A stretch of 64,000 nucleotides of DNA from Pseudoalteromonas sp. EB27 (GCF_001974875.1 NZ_MTQD01000005.1:186001-250000), one strand, 5' to 3'. Counted from the stretch's first letter, positions 48,688-57,790 are shown. Notes: generated by a model not told the origin, from the letters alone. Numbers and translations are program-made.

Positions 48688-48704
48688 ATCAAATCCTATA
48701 GGCA

Positions 48705-48729
48705 AAAAACCCAGCTTAGGCTGGGTTTA
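48705..48729 (-). terminator. Terminator after the SpoOM gene
   Basis: On the minus strand AAACCCAGC / GCTGGGTTT around CTAA, followed by TTTG. It lies about 33 bases after the stop of the SpoOM-like gene. Confidence 0.82.
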
Positions 48730-48761
48730 TTAAAATCACTCGCTAGCTTAGTTAACTTATA

Positions 48762-49505
48762 CTAAGTAAATAATCGCTCTAGCTGATCACACAGCTGCGA
48801 TAAATTCACATGATCGTGCTCTATGGTCAAATCTACATAACCATCGCCTTTAAAGGCTCTGTCTAGCTCTATAAGCACATGTGTTTTATGTGCCTCTGGG
48901 ACAAACGATAATTCAATCTCCTGAATGCCGAATAAGCTGCGGCTATTTGGTTTATATTCAAGTTCTTGATAGCATCCAGATAATGACTGAAAAGTCGAAG
49001 CGCGTAAGTGACCTTTTTCTACGTCAGCTTTCATTAAACTAAAACCTAACTTTTCCATCGCTTGCATACACGTCTTAACCGCTTCATTAGGGTAAATGTG
49101 TAAATGGTCCTTATCTATTGGGTCAAGTGCTAAGTCTATATCTAGGCCTGTTTCTAGCCATACATGTGATTGATTATAACCTGCATTAATTTCTGTAATA
49201 GGAGTTTCAGAATGAAGACGCGCTTCAAAAGGGATATTTTTAACTTCGCCTGGCTCAATTGTACCTATATCTGTAATTCGCCATTGCTCAATCACATGAT
49301 TCGTAAAATAATCGCCATTATCACCTGCAACTTTAACACGAGTCATTAATAATAAATCTAAACCTGAAATATCTTGGCTCACATCACCAGCAGTAATGAC
49401 TATTTGTGCGTTAAAAAGTTGACCTGGTTGTAGGTGTTCAGTTTCTAAAATAGTGTCTACCTTTGCAGCACCAATACCTACCGACGCTAAAATCTTTTTA
49501 AACAT
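48762..49505 (-). CDS. SpoOM family (arrestin-like) protein
   Basis: A 247-residue cytosolic protein with the SpoOM family start MFKKILASVGIGAAKVDTIL, the beta-sandwich body (LQPGQLFNAQIVITAGDVSQDISGLDLLLMT, IPFEARLHSETPI) and the GDGYVDLTIEHD end. In Bacillus Spo0M affects sporulation and the cytoskeleton; many non-spore-forming marine bacteria carry it with unknown role. AAGGAGAGATAT gives an excellent start at 49505. Single gene. Confidence 0.88.
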   Translation of the reverse strand: MFKKILASVGIGAAKVDTILETEHLQPGQLFNAQIVITAGDVSQDISGLDLLLMTRVKVAGDNGDYFTNHVIEQWRITDIGTIEPGEVKNIPFEARLHSETPITEINAGYNQSHVWLETGLDIDLALDPIDKDHLHIYPNEAVKTCMQAMEKLGFSLMKADVEKGHLRASTFQSLSGCYQELEYKPNSRSLFGIQEIELSFVPEAHKTHVLIELDRAFKGDGYVDLTIEHDHVNLSQLCDQLERLFT

Positions 49506-49771
49506 ATATCTCTCCTTAAGCTGAGCGGCTGTATTATTTGCTCCGGCTTAAACTTCTTCGTTATCGCATCTTAACCATATTTAAAAGCTAATGTCAGTGA
49601 AAAAGTGTTATTTACATAGTATTTACTATTAAATAGGTGTTTAATGCCCGTTTTTTATACGCAGCTGGACAAGTAATTGATTAGACGCGTTCATTTTTAG
49701 GTCTATTTATATTTTCAATGGTATAAATTTTTCGTTACACTGCAACACCAAATGAAGTGATATTAAGAATT

Positions 49772-51346
49772 ATGGAACTAATCTATTTTGCTGCCGCGTT
49801 TGTTTGTGGTTTTGCTGTTTATCAGTTAAAACTACCTCCTCTAATTGGGTTTTTACTTGCAGGTTTTGCTTTAAATTTATCGGGTTATAAAAGTACAGAG
49901 TTGCTCGATACAATTGCAGCCCTAGGGGTTACTCTTCTTCTTTTTAGTATTGGCTTGAAACTTAAAGTTAACAGTTTAATTAAACCTCAAGTTTGGGCGC
50001 CTGCAACATTGCATATCATTTTTAGCAGCGCGTTATTTAGTGGCTTTATGCTTCTGCTTGGCGTTTTCGCCATTCCACTATTTGTTGATTTAAGTTGGCA
50101 AAGTGCTTTATTGGTTGGATTTGCACTTAGTTTTTCAAGCACTGTATTTGCAGTAAAAGTACTTGAAGAGCGCGGAGAAATGGCAAGCCTACACGGCAAA
50201 ATAGCCATTGGAATATTGGTAATGCAGGATATCTTTGCAGTAATATTTTTAGCTATTAGCACCGGTAAAATCCCTAATTTATGGGCTATTGCATTAATAA
50301 TTGCTTTGCCTTTATTACGACCTGTAATGTATGGCGTGTTGAACCGATCTAAACATGGTGAACTATTACCATTGTTTGGTTTTTTCTTTGCGCTAGTTGC
50401 TGGTTATCATGCATTTGAATTTGCAGGCCTAAAAGGCGATTTAGGTGCACTAGTAATAGGAATGATGTTTGCCCCTCATAAAAAGGCTGGCGAGCTATCA
50501 AAATCTCTACTTAATTTAAAGGACATATTGCTAGTTGGCTTTTTCTTAAGTATTGGTTTAAGCGCAGAGCTAACCACTAACTCCTTGATTGTTGCCATTA
50601 TACTTATTTTAGTATTACCCATTAAAATAGCGCTTTACTATGTGTTCACTAATATATTCAAATTACGTGCGCGTACATCATTACTTACCGCTTTTAGCTT
50701 ATCTAACTACAGTGAGTTTGGATTAATTGTATGTGCAGTGGCTGCGACTACAGGCATGATCACCTCTGAGTGGCTAGCTGTAATGGCAATTGCTGTTTCT
50801 ATTACATTCATAATTGCTTCCCCATTAAATAAACGCTCAAATGAGTTGTATGTAAAAATAGAGCACTGGTTATTAAAGTTTGAAAGTAAAACTCGTTTAG
50901 CTGAAGAGCTACCCGTTAACCTTAATGATACGAAAATAGTCATTTTTGGGATGGGACGTATTGGTACTGGTGCTTATGAAACGATCAACGCGACTCACCC
51001 AAATGTTGTTGCAGGCATAGATATAAAGCCAGAGGTGGTAGACAAGCACGTTAACAGAGGCCGCAACGTCTTAATTGCAGATGCAACCGACCCTGACTTT
51101 TGGCAACGAGTAAATCACTCACAAGTAGAAATGGTTATGCTTGCAATGCCAAAGCATATGCAAAATATTTTTGCTTTAGAGCAATTACAGGCCTCTGGTT
51201 ATAAAGGCCAAGTAACAGCTATTGCAAACTACCCGGATCAACAAAAAGAGCTTGAAGAAATGGGTGTGCATTCTACTTATAACTTTTATTTAGAAGCCGG
51301 TAGTGGTTTTGCAGAGCACGTAAAACAAGAGCTATTTAACGAATAG
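49772..51346 (+). CDS. KefB/YbaL-like cation:proton antiporter with RCK domain
   Basis: About 525 residues of the monovalent cation:proton antiporter-2 family: about 12 membrane segments (LPPLIGFLLAGFALN, GLSAELTTNS, SNYSEFGLIV) then a TrkA-N/RCK nucleotide-binding domain (KIVIFGMGRIGTGAYETI ... ADATDPDFW) from about residue 385. The ATG at 49772 is chosen; a GTG five codons earlier is in frame. It would exchange potassium or sodium for protons, with the RCK domain gating. Confidence 0.9.
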   Translation: MELIYFAAAFVCGFAVYQLKLPPLIGFLLAGFALNLSGYKSTELLDTIAALGVTLLLFSIGLKLKVNSLIKPQVWAPATLHIIFSSALFSGFMLLLGVFAIPLFVDLSWQSALLVGFALSFSSTVFAVKVLEERGEMASLHGKIAIGILVMQDIFAVIFLAISTGKIPNLWAIALIIALPLLRPVMYGVLNRSKHGELLPLFGFFFALVAGYHAFEFAGLKGDLGALVIGMMFAPHKKAGELSKSLLNLKDILLVGFFLSIGLSAELTTNSLIVAIILILVLPIKIALYYVFTNIFKLRARTSLLTAFSLSNYSEFGLIVCAVAATTGMITSEWLAVMAIAVSITFIIASPLNKRSNELYVKIEHWLLKFESKTRLAEELPVNLNDTKIVIFGMGRIGTGAYETINATHPNVVAGIDIKPEVVDKHVNRGRNVLIADATDPDFWQRVNHSQVEMVMLAMPKHMQNIFALEQLQASGYKGQVTAIANYPDQQKELEEMGVHSTYNFYLEAGSGFAEHVKQELFNE

Positions 51347-51697
51347 TCCTCTTTTGTATCGTTTATAAATAACAAAGCCTTAAATTCATTAAGGCTTTGT
51401 TATTAGTTTTTAAATAAAAAGCAATTCTATTTACATTCCTTTACAAGCCAATTCTCTATAGCAATAAAAAACAGGTAAACTATCTGTGTTGGTTAAATAA
51501 GAACCCATGTTCTAATAATAACTTAATTAGATCCCAGCTAATTAAAGTTCAACTAGGTTTATATTAATTAACATAAAACTATTAAATCAGAGGGCCTACT
51601 CCCTCGCAAAATAGGCTGTTTCTTGCCCGTCACAGCCTATTTTATATCTCTAAAATCCCTTACACTTACCCAGACTTTAAATACCTAAGTAATCTTT
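51347..51697. other. Intergenic region with unexplained hairpins
   Basis: A 351-base AT-rich gap between the antiporter and DUF3820 genes. After the antiporter terminator (51371-51401) it contains GAGGG-CCTACT-CCCTC (51592-51607) directly followed by AAAATAGGCTG / CAGCCTATTTT (51610-51645) with a T-run inside the second arm. The pair could be the end of a small RNA or the leader of the DUF3820 gene. No coding sequence was seen. Confidence 0.45.
51371..51401 (+). terminator. Terminator after the antiporter gene
   Basis: Stem AACAAAGCCTTAA / TTAAGGCTTTGTT, loop ATTCA, followed by ATTAGTTTTT. It is 24 bases after the stop. Confidence 0.85.
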
Positions 51698-51922
51698 ATG
51701 GATCCAAAACAATTAAAAATAGCGATAAATACTACAATGCCGTTTGGAAAATATGCAGGACGCCCATTATTGTTACTGCCAGAACCTTATTTAGTGTGGT
51801 TTAACAAGCAAGGGTTTCCCGATTCAAAGCTAGGTAGCCAACTTGCAATGATGTACGAAGTAAAACTAAATGGCCTTGAGCAAATGTTAATACCATTACT
51901 TGAAAAAAATAAAAATAGTTGA
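51698..51922 (+). CDS. DUF3820 family small protein
   Basis: A 74-residue protein with the family pattern MPFGKYAGRPLLLLPEPYLVWF, KQGFPDSKLGSQLAMMYEVKLNGLEQMLIPL. The family is widespread in gammaproteobacteria and has been called a putative quorum-sensing-regulated factor, without established function. It ends before a bidirectional terminator shared with the module B kinase. Confidence 0.85.
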   Translation: MDPKQLKIAINTTMPFGKYAGRPLLLLPEPYLVWFNKQGFPDSKLGSQLAMMYEVKLNGLEQMLIPLLEKNKNS

Positions 51923-51983
51923 GAACTTTTTTAAGCACTTGCGGTCTATTGTATTGCTACTTGTTGATTTTGGTTTTTAACCG

Positions 51984-52013
51984 CAAAAAAAGCGCCTCAA
52001 GGCGCTTTTTTTA
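51984..52013. terminator. Bidirectional terminator overlapping the module B kinase stop
   Basis: Stem AAAAAAGCGCC / GGCGCTTTTTT with a TCAA loop and T-runs on both strands. It overlaps the kinase stop codon at 52011-52013. Confidence 0.92.
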
Positions 52014-53258
52014 TGTCTTTAATTTGAGGGGTAAATATACAATAAATTTAGCACCACCTAAGCTTGAGCTTTCTGCTTTACACTCTCCTTGGTGCCACGA
52101 CACAATTTTAGCAACTATGGCGAGCCCTAAACCAAAACCACCGGTATCCTTACCTCTACTTTTATCGAGTCGAGTAAAAGGTTTAAATACATTTTCTCGC
52201 TCAGCGGGATCTATCCCTTCACCATCATCTTCAACAATCAATACGATGTGTTTTGTCTCTTGTAGCAATGAAATTTTGACTTGCTTATGGGTGTATTTGA
52301 GCGCATTGCCAATTAAATTTTGAAATACTCGCGCCATAAAGTGACTATCACAGTAATAATTTAAATGCTCAGGGAGGTTTACGGAAAGCGTTGTTCGGGC
52401 TTCAAAGTTTAGCTTTTCAACAGTTGTTTTTACCAGCCCAGCTAAGTCACAGTTTATTGGCTGTAAACTAGGTTGTTGAGAGTCTAATCGCGCATATTCA
52501 AGCATTTCAGAAACTAGTGACTCAAGCTCGCTAATGTCTGTTTGCATGTTTGTTAGGTATTTCTCACCTTTTTCATCAAGCATTTGTTCTTGCAGCATTA
52601 CAATTGCAAACTTTAAACGTGCTAGTGGTGTTCTAAACTCATGCGACACCGATGAGGTAAGTTCTTGCTGCGCACTAAGTAAAAACTCAATACGTTGCTG
52701 CATTACCTTTAATGTATCAGTAATAGGTAAAAAGAAAGACTTAGAAGAGTCGTTTAGTTGAAAGTCTTGCAAACCCTCCACCGCTTCACACGCTTTACGT
52801 AGCTTTGCAAAATCGCGCCATAGTAAAAAGCTCCACAGCCCAACAGGTATACCTACAATAATAAGGAGTAATAAATAGGGCCAAACAGAAGATGATTGCT
52901 GCGTTAATACACCTACCGGCCCTACTTGAAGTAATGAGTCATTACCGAGATCTACATACCAAACAATGCGCTGTTGCTTATCGTATAAGTATAAGTAGTG
53001 GTTTTGGTTAAGCTGCGATTGTTGTTTTTGAGGAAGTATTAAATCACGTCGTTCAATTACTTTACTATCAAAGTTATGCTTTAGTTTTTTAAGACCGTTA
53101 GGAGTTTGTGAGAGCAACCATAGTGATTGCCCAAACTCATCGTCTAAGAAAACTTGCTGTTGCGACTCTTCATAAGGCCACAACTGCTCTATAACACCAC
53201 TTACTACAAACAAAGAAACGATGATGTATAAGTATAAGCTGGTAAACAGTTTTCCCAT
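52011..53258 (-). CDS. RstB-like sensor histidine kinase, module B
   Basis: A 415-residue kinase: membrane segments about 5-22 and 134-157, a ~110-residue periplasmic sensor with WFLSQT-like and YLYDKQQRIVWYVDLGNDSLLQVG stretches, HAMP-like linker, HisKA with His206 in SSVSHEFRTPLARLKF and an ATPase domain (NLIGNALKYT, VEDDGEGIDPAER, GFGLGLAIVAKI). The pattern follows E. coli RstB. Paralogue of the 45307-46599 kinase. It follows the regulator gene by 25 bases. Confidence 0.93.
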   Translation of the reverse strand: MGKLFTSLYLYIIVSLFVVSGVIEQLWPYEESQQQVFLDDEFGQSLWLLSQTPNGLKKLKHNFDSKVIERRDLILPQKQQSQLNQNHYLYLYDKQQRIVWYVDLGNDSLLQVGPVGVLTQQSSSVWPYLLLLIIVGIPVGLWSFLLWRDFAKLRKACEAVEGLQDFQLNDSSKSFFLPITDTLKVMQQRIEFLLSAQQELTSSVSHEFRTPLARLKFAIVMLQEQMLDEKGEKYLTNMQTDISELESLVSEMLEYARLDSQQPSLQPINCDLAGLVKTTVEKLNFEARTTLSVNLPEHLNYYCDSHFMARVFQNLIGNALKYTHKQVKISLLQETKHIVLIVEDDGEGIDPAERENVFKPFTRLDKSRGKDTGGFGLGLAIVAKIVSWHQGECKAESSSLGGAKFIVYLPLKLKT

Positions 53259-53283
53259 TAAAGCCGACTAACCTTAAATAGTT

Positions 53284-53976
53284 CTAAAGATCCCACGCAT
53301 CAGAAACAAATAAATAACCTTGTCCCCATACAGTTTTTATACGATACGGCTTATCGCTGTTATCGCCTAATTTTTTACGAATGCGTGATACGCGTACATC
53401 CACAGTTCTATCAAGTCCATCATATTGGCGGCCAATCATATGTTGGTGCACATGCTCTCTACTTAGTACTTCACCTGCATTTGACGCTAATAGCCATAGT
53501 AACTCAAACTCGTGCGAAGTTAATACAATCTCCGAATCACTTAGTTTTACAATACGACTTGTTTTATCAATGACTAAATCACCAAACTGGAGCTCTTCAC
53601 TTGATTTTACTATAGGTTGTCCACGACGCAGTAATGCATTGATTCGCGCTAGTAATACACGTGGCTCTGCTGGTTTTATTACATAATCATCAGCGCCCAG
53701 CTCTAAGCCAAGTACTTGGTCGAAATCCTCACCTTTAGCAGTCAACATTAAAATTGGTAGAGTAAATTTATCTCTTACTTGGCGGCAAACGCTAAAGCCA
53801 TCTTTACCTGGCAGCATAACATCTAAAATCATTAAATCGGGTGTATTATTCTCTAGGTAATTAAACACTTCGTCACCGCGGTCTAACACATCGACTTCAA
53901 GGCCATTATGTTCAAGGTAATCTTTTGTTAGTTGTTGTAAACCTAGATCATCTTCAACAAGTAAAATTTTTGGCAT
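53284..53976 (-). CDS. RstA-like OmpR-family response regulator, module B
   Basis: A 230-residue regulator: receiver with VEDD, Asp52 in MILDVMLPGKDG and Lys in YVIKPAEP, then an OmpR winged helix with YDGLDRTVDVRVSRIRKKL and GYLFVSDAWDL, very close to the RstA pattern and to module A (YDGLDRSVDVLISALRKKF). AGGAG lies six bases before the ATG. It follows the DUF3019 gene by 14 bases. Confidence 0.94.
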   Translation of the reverse strand: MPKILLVEDDLGLQQLTKDYLEHNGLEVDVLDRGDEVFNYLENNTPDLMILDVMLPGKDGFSVCRQVRDKFTLPILMLTAKGEDFDQVLGLELGADDYVIKPAEPRVLLARINALLRRGQPIVKSSEELQFGDLVIDKTSRIVKLSDSEIVLTSHEFELLWLLASNAGEVLSREHVHQHMIGRQYDGLDRTVDVRVSRIRKKLGDNSDKPYRIKTVWGQGYLFVSDAWDL

Positions 53977-53990
53977 TAGTTGCTCCTAAA

Positions 53991-54371
53991 TTAAAAAAAG
54001 CTCCACGGAGAGCGAAGCCTACGCCTATTTTTTTTAGCATGGGCGCTTTGTACTTCAACTTGTGTCTTAGCTAATAACACACCCGTATGAGGATTGATTA
54101 AGGAGTATATGGTCTCCACCTGAACACGCGCTTTATAATTAAATTGCCCAGAAAGTTGTTGCTCCCAGCATTGAATCAGTCGCTCTTGCTGATACAAACA
54201 GACATCACTATAGGCGTTTAATTGCCACTCAAATTGTAAATCAAGATCGCAAAAACCCTGCTGTTCAGAGACGACGCAGACTTTTGGAGAAACGCTAAAA
54301 AAAGGGGTTTGTGCCACACTAAAACCACTAAAAAAAGTGGTAATAAACACAACTAATATTGAATACTTCAT
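53991..54371 (-). CDS. DUF3019 family small periplasmic protein, module B
   Basis: A 126-residue secreted protein (signal MKYSILVVFITTFFSGFSVA) with cysteines at 32, 41, 58 and 68. Spacing 9-17-10 matches module A's 9-17-12. Shared blocks are VCVVSEQQGFCDLDLQFEW, CLYQQERLIQCWEQQLSGQFNY and a basic end (KKNRRRLRSPWSFF). Function unknown. It starts one base after the mipA stop. Confidence 0.8.
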   Translation of the reverse strand: MKYSILVVFITTFFSGFSVAQTPFFSVSPKVCVVSEQQGFCDLDLQFEWQLNAYSDVCLYQQERLIQCWEQQLSGQFNYKARVQVETIYSLINPHTGVLLAKTQVEVQSAHAKKNRRRLRSPWSFF

Positions 54372-54372
54372 A

Positions 54373-55248
54373 TTAAAAAGTACGATCGAATCCTATAAAT
54401 GCAGTCATTGAATAAGTACGTTCAAAGAGCGGACTGCCATCCATAGCCGAATAGTCGTAATATGCTACATGAAAACGAAGAGAGTCAGCCTTACTCAGTG
54501 GCCAACGGGCGTCGATTTTAGCATAAGGTTGCCAACTACTACCAACGTCTATTTTGCCAAATTGAGTTTCACCCTCATTAAGTCCATAAAAATAGCTATT
54601 TAGTTCCGCAGATTTATAGTTTATTCCAAGTGTTGGCTTTATTTTGAGCTTTCCTATCACAGTATGATACTGCCACTGCAATGCTGCGCGTACACCTCGA
54701 TAAACATCGGTTATATCATGCAGGGCCTGAACCGAAAAAACTTGGTCCTCATTTACATAATGATATGCAATACCCGCATCCAGTGCAATTTGCCGTTTAT
54801 GTAAATTATCAATATCAACATAGCGAGTGGACGAGGCTTCATCTTGCATTACGAACTGATTGTTGAGGGTACTACTTTGTAGTGTAAATATATTTTTAGG
54901 GTGCCAGTCTATAAAAAAGCGTGACTCAGAATTGAGTTCACCAACTAGATTAAAGTGATGCTTAGGGGTTTGCAAAAATGAATAACCAAGACGGCCATTA
55001 TCAAAAAACCATTGCTCTGCATAAAACGCAATTTGTGGAATAAGCACGAGCGGAATATTATCTCCACCATGCAAAGGGTTGGTTATAACTCCAGCCCCCA
55101 CGCTTAAACTCAAATGCAGACGGTCGGTTATTATGTCTTGCTCTGAATAATCGTCAGCATGCCTGCTTGCCTGTGTTGCTTGCACCGAAAGGCAAACAAA
55201 TAAAGTGCTAAAACATAGAGCTGTTAATAATGAGAAGGCATACCGCAT
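54373..55248 (-). CDS. MipA/OmpV family outer-membrane protein, module B
   Basis: A 291-residue beta-barrel protein with a signal peptide (to about residue 26), the family segments LSLSVGAGVITNPLHGGDNIPLVLIPQIAFYAEQWFFDNG (about residues 47-86), YFYGLNEGET and DGSPLFERTYSMTAFIGFDRTF at the end. It heads the second MipA-DUF3019-regulator-kinase set. Similarity to the module A copy is low, so the duplication is old or the two were acquired separately. Confidence 0.88.
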   Translation of the reverse strand: MRYAFSLLTALCFSTLFVCLSVQATQASRHADDYSEQDIITDRLHLSLSVGAGVITNPLHGGDNIPLVLIPQIAFYAEQWFFDNGRLGYSFLQTPKHHFNLVGELNSESRFFIDWHPKNIFTLQSSTLNNQFVMQDEASSTRYVDIDNLHKRQIALDAGIAYHYVNEDQVFSVQALHDITDVYRGVRAALQWQYHTVIGKLKIKPTLGINYKSAELNSYFYGLNEGETQFGKIDVGSSWQPYAKIDARWPLSKADSLRFHVAYYDYSAMDGSPLFERTYSMTAFIGFDRTF

Positions 55249-55583
55249 CAGCGTAAATCAAAGTATCAAAATAAGAGAGTTCCCCATACTAGCAAGGTCT
55301 TTTTAAACTAGCTCTAGCTGGTTACAATTATTCACAATTTGTATACAAAAATGTTAACTTTTATGTTTCTGCAGGCTATTTATCTTTCGGAAGTTATACT
55401 TTGAGATACTTAGAAAATCAGATGCTGCGATGAAATACAGATATCTAAATAAAGGCAGCTAGGAACTAACGCGTTACAGCCAGCTTTATTACCCATGAAA
55501 CCTAATAGTTTAACGAGATTGATATTTGATAAAAAACTCAAATTAAGTGACTTTAAACCTGATAAATAAACACCAGATACTTA
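55249..55583. other. Intergenic region upstream of module B
   Basis: A 335-base gap between the module B mipA gene and the diguanylate cyclase, both on the minus strand. It includes the weak RstA-like motif at 55340-55355. No gene was seen. Confidence 0.55.
55340..55355 (-). promoter_or_regulatory. Weak RstA-box-like motif upstream of module B
   Basis: On the minus strand AACATTTTTGTATACA keeps the ACAT...TACA halves of the module A site but with two extra bases between them. It is about 92 bases before the mipA start, similar to the 64-77 bases seen in module A. Tentative. Confidence 0.25.
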
Positions 55584-55593
55584 TTAAATATCT
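55571..55593 (-). terminator. Weak terminator overlapping the diguanylate cyclase stop
   Basis: On the minus strand CCAGATA / TATCTGG around a 9-base loop, followed by TGTTTATTTAT. The hairpin overlaps the stop codon and its T-run is poor. Confidence 0.45.
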
Positions 55594-56630
55594 GGAGCTA
55601 TTTCTATTCGGTTTCGTCCATGTGTTTTAGCGATATATAAAGCTCTATCTGCTCGCTCAACTAAAACGGAGCTATTGGTAAATGGGCGTAAAATCGCTAA
55701 ACCAAAACTTGCTGAAATAGCTCGTTTTGCAGTTACATCATGCTTTTTACGAATCACCAGTTTTGCAATTGCTAAACGAATACAATCGGCAAACGCTATT
55801 ATATCGTTAATAGTGTCAAAGTAGGCTGTTATGCAAAACTCCTCGCCACCATATCTATACACGTTTGCAGCTTCCGTTGTATTCTCTCTCACTTTTTTAG
55901 CAACTAACCTAAGTACTTCGTCACCCTTTTGATGGCCAAAATCATCGTTAAAGCGCTTAAAGTGATCAATATCAAACATAATAAGGACGGCAAGAGAGTC
56001 TTCTTGCGCTTGCTCTGAATATTCAAAGCAAAAATTTACAATATCAGAATCAAACTTACCTCGGTTATAAAAACCCGTAAGTGTATCGGTATCGGCTGCT
56101 TCTTTTGAAATATTGAGTGCTTCTTTTAAGTCTTTTATTTCATTGTAGGCAACGGCTAATTTAGTTTGAAATTCGCGAGCATAATCTTGCATTGCAATAG
56201 AATCGTCGGTTAAACGCTCAACACAACCTAATATCTCATTGTAAGAATTTACATCAACAAGCATATTTAATTCATTTTGAGAGTCAACCAAACTCGTCGT
56301 AAAGCTTTTGGAGTGATCAAGCGTGGTACTTATATCTTGCTGAACTTGCTCTATAGTTGTATGAAATTTTTCAGTCATTTCTTGAAAAAAAACGAGATCG
56401 TCTTGCGTTAAATGTTTGTCAAATATCTCTTTTGCTTTGTCTTGTGAACATGTTTGTTGCTGAGCAATAACGTGGTCTAACTCAGCATTTAGTGACGGTT
56501 TGTTTCCTTGAATATAACAGTACCAAATTGCATAGTTGATGGGAGTAACCGGCATTCGGTATTTTACCATCAAAGGAATCGCCTTTTTCAGGCATTGGGC
56601 AGAATGAGCAAGTGATACAGCGTGGTTCAT
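55584..56630 (-). CDS. Diguanylate cyclase (GGDEF domain)
   Basis: About 348 residues: an N-terminal helical domain with AIWYCYIQGNKPSLNAEL shared by a group of gammaproteobacterial cyclases, a coiled coil, and a GGDEF domain with TLTGFYNRGKFD, FDIDHFKRFNDDFGHQKGDEVL and RYGGEEF. It would make c-di-GMP. The inhibitory I-site RxxD is absent (TEAA at that position). The ATG at 56630 has GAGAG seven bases upstream; an ATG at 56651 is in frame but has no ribosome site. Confidence 0.92.
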   Translation of the reverse strand: MNHAVSLAHSAQCLKKAIPLMVKYRMPVTPINYAIWYCYIQGNKPSLNAELDHVIAQQQTCSQDKAKEIFDKHLTQDDLVFFQEMTEKFHTTIEQVQQDISTTLDHSKSFTTSLVDSQNELNMLVDVNSYNEILGCVERLTDDSIAMQDYAREFQTKLAVAYNEIKDLKEALNISKEAADTDTLTGFYNRGKFDSDIVNFCFEYSEQAQEDSLAVLIMFDIDHFKRFNDDFGHQKGDEVLRLVAKKVRENTTEAANVYRYGGEEFCITAYFDTINDIIAFADCIRLAIAKLVIRKKHDVTAKRAISASFGLAILRPFTNSSVLVERADRALYIAKTHGRNRIEIAPDI

Positions 56631-56746
56631 AAATAAACTCTCAAGCGTCATTGTTTTTATTATTAGCGCTCAATGTTAAGTAATAGTAAACTTATACGCA
56701 ACCTATATTCATACTATTTAACTAACTTGCTTATTCTCTGCGCGCA

Positions 56747-57652
56747 TTAAATCGCTTTTGCATCTAAAGTTTGCGCAATATTCCACAAAGCGCTGATTGC
56801 AGGGTCATTTAACTCTTTCCTTAATACAGCCAAGCCAATATCAAACCCATCAGGAGCTTGCATTTTTGGTGTTAGTATTTGTACTTTATCTTGCAGCGGG
56901 CTGTTATCTAGCACTATTTTAGGAACCATTGCGACACCTAATCCTAAGCTCACCATAGATACCATCGCTTCGTGCCCAGCAACTTGTGCGTAAATTTTCC
57001 CGTGAATATTATTTTTGCGCCACCAGTGTTCTAACCTTTGGCGAGAAAAACCTTGTTCTGGCACAATAAATTCTAAATCAGACCAATTAATGTCATCACC
57101 ATTCTGCGTTAGTTTTTGTGTGATCGGGCATTGAATTTTTGGTCCAATTAATAAAAGTGGAGAATGCCCTATATCTACAAAAGCAATTTGTGCCGGTAAC
57201 TTATTTGGCTTAGCTGCAATTGCCATTAATTCATGTCCATCTAACACGCGGTTTATAGCAAGTGCAGGGTCGCCTGTATTTAATGTTATTTCTATATACT
57301 GATGCTGCGCACGTAGTTGCTCTAATATTTGATGTAAAAAACTATAAGATGCAGTAACCGAGCAATAAATACTTACTTTGCCGTAAATATGTTGTTGCGG
57401 GTCTTTTACATTCGTTTTAAAACGCTGCCAGTTAGCAAGCGTCGCTGTGGCGTAATCAATAAACGACTCACCTTCACGCGTTAATTTAACACTGCGGTTA
57501 TCGCGTACAAATAATGCAACACCTACCTCTTCTTCCAAGTGTTTTATATTGCGGCTCAAAGTGGGCGCGCTTATGTGACAAAGTTCGCTTGCGCGCCCAA
57601 AGTGGAGTGTTTTAGCCAGTGCTAAAAAGTAGTTTAAATGTTTATGATCCAT
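56747..57652 (-). CDS. ilvY: LysR-type regulator of ilvC
   Basis: A 301-residue LysR protein with an N-terminal helix-turn-helix (LHFGRASELCHISAPTLSRNIKHLEEEVG) and an inducer-binding domain. Diverging directly from ilvC with a 138-base gap, as IlvY does in E. coli, where acetolactate or acetohydroxybutyrate induces it to activate ilvC. Confidence 0.94.
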   Translation of the reverse strand: MDHKHLNYFLALAKTLHFGRASELCHISAPTLSRNIKHLEEEVGVALFVRDNRSVKLTREGESFIDYATATLANWQRFKTNVKDPQQHIYGKVSIYCSVTASYSFLHQILEQLRAQHQYIEITLNTGDPALAINRVLDGHELMAIAAKPNKLPAQIAFVDIGHSPLLLIGPKIQCPITQKLTQNGDDINWSDLEFIVPEQGFSRQRLEHWWRKNNIHGKIYAQVAGHEAMVSMVSLGLGVAMVPKIVLDNSPLQDKVQILTPKMQAPDGFDIGLAVLRKELNDPAISALWNIAQTLDAKAI

Positions 57653-57665
57653 GTCAAACCCAGCA

Positions 57666-57680
57666 TTTCATATTATGAAA
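57666..57680. promoter_or_regulatory. Candidate IlvY operator
   Basis: TTTCATATTATGAAA is a perfect inverted repeat of the T-N11-A kind bound by LysR-type regulators, 14 bases before the ilvY start and 110 before ilvC. It is the clearest dyad in the divergent gap. Binding by IlvY is inferred from position. Confidence 0.5.
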
Positions 57681-57790
57681 CACTTTAATTCAAATATATC
57701 ATTTTACGCAAGCAACGATTTTACATATGGTGTTTGTAAGCGTAATAAACTTTGCGCATCTAACAAACATGACTTTATAGGACACTAACA

